A stretch of 36,761 nucleotides of DNA from Candidatus Lachnoclostridium stercoravium (GTDB lineage: Bacteria; Bacillota; Clostridia; Lachnospirales; Lachnospiraceae): positions 1 through 36,761 of the forward strand of contig DWZA01000047.1 in NCBI GenBank assembly GCA_019118365.1. Direction: 5' to 3'. A program made the translations under genes and the position numbers. Positions 25,329 through 32,717 of the stretch are shown here, piece by piece. Position 1 is the stretch's first letter. Each line of letters begins with the position of its first letter. Under the pieces are notes generated by a model. It made no database searches. It was not told the DNA's origin and saw nothing but the letters and a program-made list of their open reading frames with translations.

Positions 25329-26426
25329 TTATACGTTGAAGCGGAACAGGATCACATCCCCGTCCTGCACGACGTAATCTTTGCCTTCCAGCCTTACAAG
25401 GCCTTTTTCCTTTGCTGCAGTGTAGCTTCCGCAGTTCAGCAGATCCAGGTAGTTGACTACTTCGGCGCGGATGAAGCCGCGTTCAAAGTCGCTGTGGATC
25501 TTTCCTGCAGCCTGAGGAGCCTTTGTGCCTTTCGTGATCGTCCAGGCTCTGGTTTCCTTTTCGCCTGCGGTCAGGTAGCTTAACAGTCCTAAGAGGCTGT
25601 AGCTTGCGGCGATCAGCTTTTCCAGACCGGATTCCTTCAGGCCAAGATCTTCCAGGAACATCTTTTTCTCGTCGTCGTCCAGCTCGGCGATCTCCTGCTC
25701 GATCTGGGCACAGATCACAAATACCTCGCAGCCGTTTTCTGCGGCAAATTTCCGCACTTCATTTACATATTCGTTGGAAGCTCCGTCATCCGCCAGGTTG
25801 TCTTCGGATACGTTGGCGGCGAAGATCACCGGCTTGTAAGTGAGAAGATTTAAAGAGGCGATAAATGGGATCATCTCTTCGTCTTCCGGCACATAGCTCT
25901 TCGCCAGCTTTCCATCTTCCAGATGAGCCTGGAGTTCTTTCAAAACAGCAACCTCTTTGGCCAGCGCCTTGTCGTTCATAGCGGCGCGGGAGGTCTTTGC
26001 GATCCTTCTCTCCAGGATCTCCAGGTCGGAGAAGATAAGTTCCAGATTGATCGTTTCGATATCTCTCAGAGGATCGACGCTTCCGTCTACATGGATCACG
26101 TTAGGATCCTCAAAACACCGTACGACGTGAACGATAGCGTCTACTTCGCGGATATTGGAAAGGAACTGGTTGCCCAGGCCCTCGCCCTTGGACGCGCCCT
26201 TTACCAGGCCTGCGATATCCACAAATTCGATGACGGCAGGGGTGATCTTTTCTGAATTGTAAAGATCAGCCAGAAGCTTTAAGCGCTCGTCCGGAACAGC
26301 TACGACGCCCACGTTGGGATCGATCGTGCAGAATGGATAGTTGGCGGATTCGGCTCCGGCTTTTGTAAGAGAATTAAAAAGCGTGCTCTTGCCGACGTTT
26401 GGCAGGCCCACAATACCTAATTTCAT
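25329..26426 (-). CDS. ychF: Redox-regulated Obg-like ATPase YchF
   Basis: A 365-residue conserved P-loop ATPase that associates with ribosomes and affects stress responses. The G1 motif GLPNVGKST is at 7-15. [20 protein letters not shown] follows at 70-89. At the base-specificity position it has NVSE (205-208) instead of NKxD, the YchF mark of ATP preference. The C-terminal TGS domain ends in [22 protein letters not shown] lies nine bases upstream of the ATG. It is full length and unremarkable. Confidence 0.97.
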   Translation of the reverse strand: MKLGIVGLPNVGKSTLFNSLTKAGAESANYPFCTIDPNVGVVAVPDERLKLLADLYNSEKITPAVIEFVDIAGLVKGASKGEGLGNQFLSNIREVDAIVHVVRCFEDPNVIHVDGSVDPLRDIETINLELIFSDLEILERRIAKTSRAAMNDKALAKEVAVLKELQAHLEDGKLAKSYVPEDEEMIPFIASLNLLTYKPVIFAANVSEDNLADDGASNEYVNEVRKFAAENGCEVFVICAQIEQEIAELDDDEKKMFLEDLGLKESGLEKLIAASYSLLGLLSYLTAGEKETRAWTITKGTKAPQAAGKIHSDFERGFIRAEVVNYLDLLNCGSYTAAKEKGLVRLEGKDYVVQDGDVILFRFNV

Positions 26427-26622
26427 AAAATATTACCTTCCTTTTATATGGATTGCTTTATCGTTTGCTTTAACGCGCTGTCGCTAAGTATACCATAAAA
26501 TAAGAGAAAAAGAAAGCGTATTACAGATAAATTCAGGGAAAACAGGCGTTAAAAATATTTCTGTGTTTATGGAGAATGTTGGATTTTGTCGAATATGGGG
26601 ATGGAGTGTCGGCGAAAAAGGT

Positions 26623-26651
26623 TTGCTTTTTGTCGTTTTTAGGGGTAAAAT
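26623..26651 (+). promoter_or_regulatory. Promoter of lgt
   Basis: TTGCTT, a 17-base spacer and TAAAAT, 30 bases before the lgt start. The rest of the 255-bp gap to ychF is AT-rich; a TATACT-like box faces ychF near 26485-26495 but its -35 is poor, so I do not list it. Confidence 0.6.
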
Positions 26652-26681
26652 AAGGATTACTTACTGGAAAGGAGCAAAAAT

Positions 26682-27545
26682 ATGGCGCAGGGTGCGGATT
26701 TAAGCTTTGTAAATCTGGGAATTACCATTGAACATATGAAAAACAGCATCTCTGTTTTTGGATTCCGGATCGCCTTTTACGGGATCATCATCGGGATCGG
26801 AATGCTGGCCGGTATCTGGGTGGCTCAGTCGGACGCGAAAAGAAGGGGGCAGGATCCGGATATCTACCTGGATTTTGCGCTGTACGCTATTATTTTTTCA
26901 ATTATCGGCGCGCGTCTGTATTATGTTATATTTTCCTGGGACAATTATAAGGACGACCTTCTTCAGATCTTCAACCTGAGAGCGGGCGGTCTGGCCATTT
27001 ACGGAGGAGTGATCGGAGCAGTGCTGACTCTGATCGTTTTCACCAGGGTGAGAAAACTGTCGTTTCTCTCCATGGCCGACAGCGGCTGTCTGGGGCTGAT
27101 CACAGGACAGATCATCGGAAGATGGGGCAATTTCTTTAATTGCGAGGCCTTTGGGGGATTTACGGACAGTCTGTTTGCTATGAGGATCAAGCGGAGCATT
27201 GTGAATCCCAGTATGATCTCCCAGGATCTTTTGAACCATCTGATCGTGGAGAACGGAGTGGAGTATATCCAGGTCCATCCCACATTCCTTTATGAGTCGC
27301 TTTGGAATCTGGGAGTTCTCCTCTTTATGCTGTGGTACAGAAAGAGAAAACGGTTTGACGGCGAGATGCTGGCCATATATTTTATGGGATACGGCCTTGG
27401 CCGCTGCTGGATCGAAGGACTCCGTACAGATCAGCTGATCCTGTTTGGCACAGGGATACCGGTTTCCCAGGCATTATCCATGCTGCTGGTTTTAGCTGCG
27501 GCTGCATTCCTTGTGGTAAAAGGGAGGAAACAGAAAACGGCTTAA
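26682..27545 (+). CDS. lgt: Prolipoprotein diacylglyceryl transferase
   Basis: A 287-residue polytopic membrane enzyme that transfers diacylglycerol from phosphatidylglycerol to the lipobox Cys of prolipoproteins, the first step of lipoprotein maturation. FRIAFYGIIIGIG near the start, then GARLYYVIF, GGLAIYGGVIG (about 102-112) and the signature GRWGNFFNCEAFGG (146-159) are all present, as is the late YGLGRCWIEGLRTD. AAAGGAG precedes the ATG. A likely client, the lipoprotein solute-binding protein at the right edge of the window, has a standard lipobox. It is followed by the Spo0E-like gene after 14 bp. Confidence 0.96.
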   Translation: MAQGADLSFVNLGITIEHMKNSISVFGFRIAFYGIIIGIGMLAGIWVAQSDAKRRGQDPDIYLDFALYAIIFSIIGARLYYVIFSWDNYKDDLLQIFNLRAGGLAIYGGVIGAVLTLIVFTRVRKLSFLSMADSGCLGLITGQIIGRWGNFFNCEAFGGFTDSLFAMRIKRSIVNPSMISQDLLNHLIVENGVEYIQVHPTFLYESLWNLGVLLFMLWYRKRKRFDGEMLAIYFMGYGLGRCWIEGLRTDQLILFGTGIPVSQALSMLLVLAAAAFLVVKGRKQKTA

Positions 27546-27559
27546 GAAAGAGAGGAAGT

Positions 27560-27715
27560 ATGATACGTTCCAAAGAGGAGCTGATCGGTAAGATCGAAGA
27601 GGCGCGAAAAGTGCTGAACAAAAGCATTGAGGAAGATGCAGTATACGAGGAGATTTGTACGAAAAGCAGGATCGTAGATTTTTGGATCGAACAGTACATT
27701 GCGGCAGGATATTGA
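27560..27715 (+). CDS. Spo0E-like aspartyl-phosphate phosphatase, 51 residues
   Basis: A small gene of 51 codons, MIRSKEELIGKIEEARKVLN to IEQYIAAGY. The pattern fits Spo0E-family helical hairpins: I-x3-R-x2-LN-x2-I in the first helix and S-R-x2-D-x3-I-x2-Y in the second (Ser36, Asp40). These proteins dephosphorylate Spo0A~P and delay sporulation. AGAGG lies upstream with a rather short spacing. It lies 14 bp after lgt and is followed by a good terminator, which supports it as a real gene. The family call is by pattern; the SRIVD motif differs from the common SQELD. Confidence 0.68.
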   Translation: MIRSKEELIGKIEEARKVLNKSIEEDAVYEEICTKSRIVDFWIEQYIAAGY

Positions 27716-27750
27716 ATACAGAACTTATGGCCGGAAGAGAAGAAAGAGAT

Positions 27751-27799
27751 GCCAGGACCATTTTCGGGGATGAAACCGGAAAGGATCCTGGCGTTTTTT
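27751..27799. terminator. Terminator between the Spo0E-like gene and rarA
   Basis: GCCAGGA at 27751-27757 pairs with TCCTGGC at 27786-27792, followed by GTTTTTT on the plus strand. The T-run overlaps the stop codon of the convergent rarA gene. Read on the minus strand the same stem is followed by TCTCTTTCTTCT, so it can serve both genes. Confidence 0.7.
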
Positions 27800-29117
27800 A
27801 TTTCTTATGCTGTTTTTTCCATTCTTTGATCTGGTCCAGGCGGGTTTTAAATCTGGCTTCCAGACCCTGTTCGGTAGGCTGGTAGTATTGGCGGCCCAGA
27901 AGGGAATCCGGCAGGCACTGCATATTTGTCAGGCGGTCGTCGGTATCGTGGGCATACTGATAGCCTTTGCCATAGTCCAGGTCTTTCATCAGCTTTGTGG
28001 GCGCGTTGCGGATCACCAGAGGAACTGGTTCTGCAAAATGAGCCTGGGCATCCTGCTTTGCCAGGCTGTAGGCTACGTCCATGGAGTTGGATTTTGGCAC
28101 AATGGACATATAGACCACGGCCTCTGTCAGGTTCAGGGTGCATTCCGGCATTCCGATATAGTGGCAGGCCTGATAAGCGGCAACGGCGATCTCCAGAGCG
28201 CGCGGGTCGGCAAGGCCGATGTCTTCGCTGGCGAAACGGATGACGCGCCTTGCCACATAGAGCGGGTCTTCTCCCGCTTCCAGCATACGGGCCAGCCAAT
28301 AGACAGCGGCATCCGGGTCGGAATTTCTCATGGACTTGTGAAGGGCGGAAATAAGATTGTAGTGTTCTTCCCCTGTTTTGTCATACAGGAGCATTTTTTT
28401 GGAAGTGCACTGGGATACGATCTCAGGGGTCACAGTTACGGCCTCACCGTCCATATCGCCGTTTAAAACTACCATTTCCAGGATGGAAAGAGCTGTGCGG
28501 GCGTCTCCGTTGGCAAAGTTTGCGATCGCCTCCAGCATATCGTCCTGGATCCGGACGCGGGTGTTTCCGAAGCCGCGGGGATCGGAAAGAGCGCGGGACA
28601 GAAGAGTCACAAGATCCTTTGTTTTCAAGCTCTGCAGGACAAAAACGCGGCAGCGGGACAGAAGAGCGCCGTTGACCTCAAAGGAAGGATTTTCTGTAGT
28701 AGCTCCGATCAGGATGATGCTTCCCTTTTCTACAAAAGGGAGGAACGCATCCTGCTGGGCCTTGTTGAAACGGTGGATCTCGTCCACAAATACGATAGTC
28801 CGCTCTCCATAGCGGCGGTTTTCCTCAGCCTGTTTCATCACAGTGCGGATCTCTTTGATACCGCTTGTAACAGCGGAAAAATTAATAAACGAAGCGTTGG
28901 TGCGGACTGCGATCACGCGGGCGAGAGTCGTCTTTCCCACGCCGGGCGGCCCCCAGAAGATCATGGAAGAGATCTGGTCGTTTTCGATCAGACGGCGCAG
29001 GACTTTTCCTTTTCCTAAAAGATGTTCCTGTCCTACAAATTCATCCAGGGTCTGGGGGCGCAGACGCGCGGCGAGAGGCTCGTATCCGTCCCGGTCAAAA
29101 AGTGACATCTGTTCCAT
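27798..29117 (-). CDS. rarA: Replication-associated recombination ATPase RarA (MgsA)
   Basis: A 439-residue AAA+ clamp-loader-like ATPase that acts at stalled replication forks. The N-terminal QMSLF (3-7) resembles a sliding-clamp binding motif. Walker A is GPPGVGKT (56-63), Walker B DEIH at 112-115, and GATTENPSFEVNGALLSRC carries the sensor 1 and Arg-finger region. The C-terminal tetramerisation domain has LARMLEAGEDPLYVARR. I start at the ATG at 29117, seven bases after AGGAGGG; a TTG six codons upstream keeps the frame open but lies over the ribosome site. Full length. Confidence 0.95.
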   Translation of the reverse strand: MEQMSLFDRDGYEPLAARLRPQTLDEFVGQEHLLGKGKVLRRLIENDQISSMIFWGPPGVGKTTLARVIAVRTNASFINFSAVTSGIKEIRTVMKQAEENRRYGERTIVFVDEIHRFNKAQQDAFLPFVEKGSIILIGATTENPSFEVNGALLSRCRVFVLQSLKTKDLVTLLSRALSDPRGFGNTRVRIQDDMLEAIANFANGDARTALSILEMVVLNGDMDGEAVTVTPEIVSQCTSKKMLLYDKTGEEHYNLISALHKSMRNSDPDAAVYWLARMLEAGEDPLYVARRVIRFASEDIGLADPRALEIAVAAYQACHYIGMPECTLNLTEAVVYMSIVPKSNSMDVAYSLAKQDAQAHFAEPVPLVIRNAPTKLMKDLDYGKGYQYAHDTDDRLTNMQCLPDSLLGRQYYQPTEQGLEARFKTRLDQIKEWKKQHKK

Positions 29118-29149
29118 GAAGATCCCTCCTGTCAAAAATATTTAAACTC

Positions 29150-29155
29150 ATTATA
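29150..29155 (-). promoter_or_regulatory. Minus-strand -10 box of rarA
   Basis: TATAAT on the minus strand, 33 bases before the rarA ATG. The -35 position (TTCCAC, 17-base spacer) is weak and falls inside the first of the two hairpins described next. A second possible box, TATACT at about 29241-29246, would place both hairpins in a transcribed leader. Confidence 0.5.
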
Positions 29156-29158
29156 CCA

Positions 29159-29241
29159 TGTCCACTAAACTCGTGGAAGACCTCGTTAAGTGGACAGGTA
29201 TGACTCGCACTAGGCTCGAAAAGACCTCGCCAAGTGCTCAT
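29159..29241. repeat. Two tandem hairpins with shared core and covarying stems
   Basis: Unit 1 (29159-29196) and unit 2 (29200-29241) share the order CACT-A-nnC-TCG, a loop containing AAGACCTC, then Gnn-A-AGTG. In unit 1 the variable bases pair as AAC/GTT and the outer stem is TGTCCACT/AGTGGACA. In unit 2 they pair as GGC/GCC with an outer GCACT/AGTGC. An A opposite A is kept at the same place in both. The loop core is conserved while the stems change together, which is what a structured repeat or RNA element shows. They lie directly upstream of rarA, on the opposite side from any other gene. Confidence 0.65.
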
Positions 29242-29296
29242 AGTATACCACAGGAAATCAGTTTTGTATTTGTTTTCCGTATCAGTTCAGCCGTGT

Positions 29297-29329
29297 AGGG
29301 GGCGTCGCAAATCAATGCCCCCTTTTTTT
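29297..29329 (+). terminator. Orphan plus-strand terminator-like hairpin
   Basis: AGGGGGC (29297-29303) pairs with GCCCCCT (29317-29323) and is followed directly by a run of seven T. This is a clear intrinsic terminator shape on the plus strand, although the nearest upstream gene (rarA) is on the other strand. It begins two bases inside the left inverted repeat of the element. Confidence 0.6.
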
Positions 29330-29470
29330 GCCGTAATATCTTCGTATATCACTTGATAACGATATTTCGATGCAAAAACAATAAAGATCTTATCTCTAAA
29401 AGTAGGGAGAAGCAGCAGAAAAATATGGGATACTAGATAAAGTACGGATCTGATTTTAAGAATGGCGTTT

Positions 29471-29720
29471 TTATCTGTACCTGAAAGCCAGCAGGTACGG
29501 CTATTATAAGGAAAAGCAGGATTACGGGGGTACTGATTGGTAAAAAGTACGGCTATTTATGGGAAGATCAGAATTGCAAGGGGTACCGGAAGGCTAAAAG
29601 TACCGCTATTATAAGGAAAAATATGATTTCATCTGTACTATACCGCGAAAAGGTACAGACGAAAGTAAGATTTTCTGGATTATTATCGGTACCCGGCCTG
29701 CAGGGCTAAAAAGGTCCTTG
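29471..29720 (+). repeat. Five degenerate ~53-bp tandem units, each with a GTAC hairpin
   Basis: GTAC starts at 29477, 29530, 29583, 29635 and 29689, giving steps of 53, 53, 52 and 54 bp. In the first four units a second GTAC follows 17-18 bp later, and flanking bases pair: GTACCTG/CAGGTAC, GTACT/AGTAC, GGTAC/GTACC, CTGTAC/GTACAG. Units 1 to 3 continue with a related GGCTATTATAAGGAAAA-type segment. The fifth unit is degenerate. No reading frame runs through it. Confidence 0.72.
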
Positions 29721-29791
29721 CTCCATTAGTCGAGCTAAACAAAGCGAGGGCATCGCTCACTTGCAACACCCCCCTGGGATGTTATCCCTAT

Positions 29792-29855
29792 GCCAGGATA
29801 TGCCATAAGGCGCTTATGTAAGCAAGCTTACGACGCTTTTATGGCATATCCTGGC
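29792..29855. repeat. 64-bp palindrome at the right end of the element
   Basis: A perfect 17-bp stem (29792-29808 with 29839-29855) encloses a second inner stem, GTAAGC/GCTTAC, with a 2-base centre. The centre CTTAT-GTAAGCAAGCTTA closely matches the centre of the 22.6-kb palindrome. Confidence 0.8.
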
Positions 29856-29903
29856 GCACGGCTGAACTGTTACGGTTTTCCCACGCGCATCGGCGGTTGC
29901 TGA

Positions 29904-29932
29904 TTGACTTTGTTTCCTGTAGAGGATAAAAT
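29904..29932 (+). promoter_or_regulatory. Promoter of the VOC gene
   Basis: TTGACT, a 17-base spacer and TAAAAT, 69 bases before the start codon. It begins 29 bases after the right inverted repeat of the 599-bp element, so the element sits immediately upstream of this promoter. Confidence 0.68.
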
Positions 29933-30000
29933 AAAATTTAAGCGCAGGCGGGATATAGAGATGTTCCGTAACCTGCCAAAATGATCAGGAGGATAATGAT

Positions 30001-30345
30001 ATGGAGATCAAAACAGCAATCGACCACGCGGCAGTGGCAGTCAACGACATTAACTGGTACATCCGTTTCTTTGACAAAGCATTCAATATGAAGGTGCGCA
30101 ACTACGACGGACCGGAAGAGAATCCGAAGCAGGTATGGCTTCTGGGCGGCATTCAGCTGATCGCTTCTCCCGATGAAAAGTTTGCGAAGGAAGACCGCTG
30201 CAGACATCTGGGCATGAACGTTTCCGATCCGGAAGCTTGCTTAAAGATCGCTTATGAGGAATTTGGCGCTGAGGAGATGCCTCAGGGACATAACTGGATC
30301 CGCGTAGGAGACGGACTGTGCGTAGAAGTGCTTCAGATGAAGTGA
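30001..30345 (+). CDS. VOC family protein (glyoxalase/dioxygenase fold)
   Basis: A 114-residue single-domain protein. IDHAAVAVNDINWYIRFFDKAFNMKV is the usual opening of the vicinal-oxygen-chelate fold; RCRHLGMNVSDPEACLK and a terminal GLCVEVLQM complete the second beta-alpha-beta half. Candidate metal ligands are His9, the His in RHLG and the final Glu, by analogy with the family. The substrate cannot be told from sequence; relatives include glyoxalase I-like and lactoylglutathione-lyase-like proteins. AGGAGG precedes the ATG. It is monocistronic, with its own promoter and a strong terminator. Confidence 0.85.
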   Translation: MEIKTAIDHAAVAVNDINWYIRFFDKAFNMKVRNYDGPEENPKQVWLLGGIQLIASPDEKFAKEDRCRHLGMNVSDPEACLKIAYEEFGAEEMPQGHNWIRVGDGLCVEVLQMK

Positions 30346-30380
30346 TATATGAAAGACAACTGCAAAGCAGCTGATAGAAT

Positions 30381-30426
30381 AAGGGATGGGATGACTGAAA
30401 AATGTCATCCTGTCCCTTTTTTGAGT
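30381..30426 (+). terminator. Terminator of the VOC gene
   Basis: A 15-bp stem with two G-T pairs (30381-30395 with 30404-30418), an 8-base loop and a run of T after it. A textbook intrinsic terminator, 35 bp after the VOC stop. Confidence 0.88.
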
Positions 30427-30540
30427 ATTGGATCCAAATCTCTCATTTTTTCACAAATATTTATTGAAATTCTCTTGGTAAAATTTTCATAGTAAATTTT
30501 CTCACGAATGCATAAATTAAATTACGATTAACAAAAAAAC

Positions 30541-30570
30541 TTGAAAAAGACTGACAATTATTTATATAAT
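30541..30570 (+). promoter_or_regulatory. Promoter of the RpiR/FAD-oxidoreductase/ABC operon
   Basis: TTGAAA, an 18-base spacer and TATAAT, 58 bases before the regulator ATG at 30628. The TTG that could act as an earlier start codon is the first triplet of this -35 box, which argues against the longer protein. The 282-bp gap before the regulator also holds the VOC terminator and AT-rich DNA with no further signal. Confidence 0.65.
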
Positions 30571-30627
30571 TACAGGGAAAGCGGGGATAATAGAAAAGAT
30601 ATATTACATGAGAGGGAAGACGATGAC

Positions 30628-31362
30628 ATGCAGAGGATTATCATTGAAAGACTTTCTGTACTGGAAAAGGATGTTTTGAATTCCATAAAGAATGACGTCC
30701 AGGATGAAAGAGCAGATATGACGATCAGTGCAGTGGCAAGAAGGAATTTTGTTTCTCAGGCACTGCTGGTAAAATTGGCAAAAAAAATGGGATTTTCCGG
30801 CTATCGAGATCTCCTTTTCTATTTGCGTCAGGCACAGACAGAAAAAGAAGCAAAAAAGAATCCGCAGGGAAGCGTTGCTGGTTCCAGCAGATCTTTAATA
30901 CGTAATTATAGTTCTGTCCTCCATGAACAATTTAATGATTTCTTTCAGGAAAGCAGAGGTACGGTCATTTCTGTATTTGGAATTGAAAATTCTGAATTGG
31001 TAGCAGAATTTATAGTCAGAAGGATCATGGAAAGAGAGAACGGATTTATGGCTTATAAAGGGTGCATGATGAAAAAAAAGGATCACAAAGATAAGAAGGG
31101 ACTGATGATCGTTGTATCGGAAACAGGAGAAACAGAAACGAGTGTTGAAATGATAAAGACTGCAGGAAGGTCAGGCTGCCACACGATCGTATTTACGGCT
31201 AATGAAAGAAGCAGAGCGGCAGCAGAAGCCGATTTGCCAGTAATCATAGAAGAGAAGAGTTGGGAATTTTCAGATTCCAATATGTTTGTTCCGTACGCGA
31301 TCACTGCTTTTATTCTTCTTTTTGAAACCCGTGGAGAAACTATAAAAAATGAGGAGGTATAG
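30628..31362 (+). CDS. MurR/RpiR family transcriptional regulator
   Basis: A 244-residue cytoplasmic regulator. The N-terminal RpiR helix-turn-helix includes ADMTISAVARRNFVSQALLVKLAKKMGFSGYRDLLFYLR (about 30-70). The C-terminal part (about 110-235) has the SIS sugar-isomerase fold: TVISVFGIENSELVAEF, MIVVSETGETETSVEMIK and HTIVFTANERSRAA. SIS domains of this family bind phosphosugars. AGAGGGAAG lies eight bases before ATG 30628. The stop overlaps the ribosome site of the first FAD oxidoreductase gene. It is probably the local regulator of the transport/oxidoreductase operon, with a phosphosugar as signal; that is inference. Confidence 0.85.
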   Translation: MQRIIIERLSVLEKDVLNSIKNDVQDERADMTISAVARRNFVSQALLVKLAKKMGFSGYRDLLFYLRQAQTEKEAKKNPQGSVAGSSRSLIRNYSSVLHEQFNDFFQESRGTVISVFGIENSELVAEFIVRRIMERENGFMAYKGCMMKKKDHKDKKGLMIVVSETGETETSVEMIKTAGRSGCHTIVFTANERSRAAAEADLPVIIEEKSWEFSDSNMFVPYAITAFILLFETRGETIKNEEV

Positions 31363-31365
31363 GAT

Positions 31366-32700
31366 ATGTTAGAGTATGATATTGTCGTTGTCGGCGGGGG
31401 AACCGCAGGGGCGATAGCGGCTCTTGCGGCTGCAAGAAACAGCGGAGGAAGGGTGCTTTTAGTAGAAGCAAGTTCCCATATTGGAGGGCTGTCGGCGATT
31501 GGAATGACCTGGGGCGGTTTTTTCGATAATAATTACAGACAGGTAATAGGAGGTATTCCCCATGAGCTGGTAAAAAAATGCCAGGAAATAGCAGGAAGGG
31601 GATATTTCCAATACCATGGAGACGGAGATAAATGGATTACAGGTTTAGCTTCTGTAGATGGAGAAACAGCCCGTTATGTTATAGAAAAAGAATTATATGA
31701 TGCCGGATGTGACATTATGCTTTTTTCCATTTTGGAAGGGATCAAGATGGAAAATGGAAGAATTGAATATATTGAAGTACTCTCCCGTTTGGGAAAGAAA
31801 ACAATCAGCGGAAAATATTTTATTGATGCAACAGGAGAATTAGTGCTGGCGGATATGGCCGGGGTAGAATGGGAACATGGCCATAAAGGAGAAACGCAGA
31901 GCACATCCAATATGTTCCGCGTTTTAGGGGTAGATATGGATAAATATGAGAGGTTCCTGAATCAGTACATAAATACTGAAGATTTAGATCCATGGAAAAA
32001 GGAGACAGGAGCCATTCGCAGAGGAATAGAGTATTGGTGCCCTTGGAAACCTGACGGATTCGAAAACATGCCAAAGTCTTTGGGAATCTATTATCATGGA
32101 AAAAATAATGACGTGATTTTAAATTGTACCAGCGTGTGTATTGATCCCCTGGATATTATGGAAGTAAGCCGAGCCAGCTTCCTTTTGAGACAAGAGGCGT
32201 TTCAGGTGGTTGATTATCTGAAAAAACATGTGGATGGATTTCAGGATGCATATATTGCATCCGTATACGATCTGGCAGCTAGGGAAACAAGAAGAATGAA
32301 AGGCGATTATGTGCTGAAGATGGATGATATTGTAAATCATAAGAGATTTGAAGATGCTATCGGGATGGGAGCATATCCTCCAGATGTTCATGATACCAGA
32401 GGCGCAGTACATATTCCATCTACGAGAGAATTCAATAAGGAAAGCGACGGCGCTTATGACATCCCTCTGGGCAGTATGACCTGTTCTGTAAAAAATCTGG
32501 TGGCTGCGGGAAAATGTATTTCCGCCACCTTTGAAGCTCAGTCTGCTGTAAGGGGAATCGGCCCCTGTATGGTCGAAGGTCAGGGTGCAGGAACCGCAGT
32601 AGCTCTGGCTTTAAAGAAAGACATTCCTGATGTGCACAATGTAAATATGAAAGAACTTCATCAGATGTTAGAAGAGCAGGGAGTGATCTTTGATAATTAG
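31366..32700 (+). CDS. FAD-dependent oxidoreductase (FAD_oxidored family), first copy
   Basis: A 444-residue flavoprotein. The Rossmann motif VVVGGGTAGAIAALAAAR at 7-24 and an acidic residue in LLVEAS (about 34) bind the FAD ADP moiety. GGLSAIGMTWGG follows, then YFIDATGELVLADMAG near 151-166, and the C-terminal FAD segment NLVAAGKCISATFEAQSAVRGIGPC (about 383-407). There is no signal peptide. GGAGG precedes the ATG, overlapping the regulator stop. The family oxidises or reduces varied substrates and the sequence does not tell which; its setting beside sugar permeases suggests a carbohydrate or derivative. It is colinear with the next gene. Confidence 0.85.
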   Translation: MLEYDIVVVGGGTAGAIAALAAARNSGGRVLLVEASSHIGGLSAIGMTWGGFFDNNYRQVIGGIPHELVKKCQEIAGRGYFQYHGDGDKWITGLASVDGETARYVIEKELYDAGCDIMLFSILEGIKMENGRIEYIEVLSRLGKKTISGKYFIDATGELVLADMAGVEWEHGHKGETQSTSNMFRVLGVDMDKYERFLNQYINTEDLDPWKKETGAIRRGIEYWCPWKPDGFENMPKSLGIYYHGKNNDVILNCTSVCIDPLDIMEVSRASFLLRQEAFQVVDYLKKHVDGFQDAYIASVYDLAARETRRMKGDYVLKMDDIVNHKRFEDAIGMGAYPPDVHDTRGAVHIPSTREFNKESDGAYDIPLGSMTCSVKNLVAAGKCISATFEAQSAVRGIGPCMVEGQGAGTAVALALKKDIPDVHNVNMKELHQMLEEQGVIFDN

Positions 32701-32717
32701 GCCTGGAGGGGAAATAT

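Larger units (their letters stand above)
29277..29875. mobile_element. 599-bp non-coding element bounded by 19-bp inverted repeats
   Basis: CCGTATCAGTTCAGCCGTG at 29277-29295 is repeated inverted at 29857-29875 with one mismatch. Between them there is no credible coding frame. Contents in order: a plus-strand terminator-like hairpin (29297-29329), about 140 bp of AT-rich DNA, five ~53-bp tandem units (29471-29720), a segment with short palindromes (e.g. GGGATGTTATCCC at 29776-29788), and a 64-bp palindrome (29792-29855). The terminal motif GTAACAGTTCAG also ends the 22.6-kb element. It looks like a miniature, transposase-less element or a mosaic of them; I saw no target-site duplication. Confidence 0.5.

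Noticed and set aside
27807-28466. A 219-codon plus-strand open frame
   Set aside because: Antisense to rarA, whose motifs run through the whole region.
29471-29720. A CRISPR array
   Set aside because: Spacing is regular but the units are degenerate, similarity extends across the whole unit instead of alternating repeat and spacer, and no cas gene is in the window.
29277-29875. An insertion sequence with transposase remnants
   Set aside because: No frame in the element shows transposase motifs and no target-site duplication was seen; at most it is a transposase-less element.
30541-30627. A longer RpiR regulator starting at TTG 30541
   Set aside because: The TTG is part of the -35 box of a good promoter and the added residues do not look like family sequence; ATG 30628 has a proper ribosome site.
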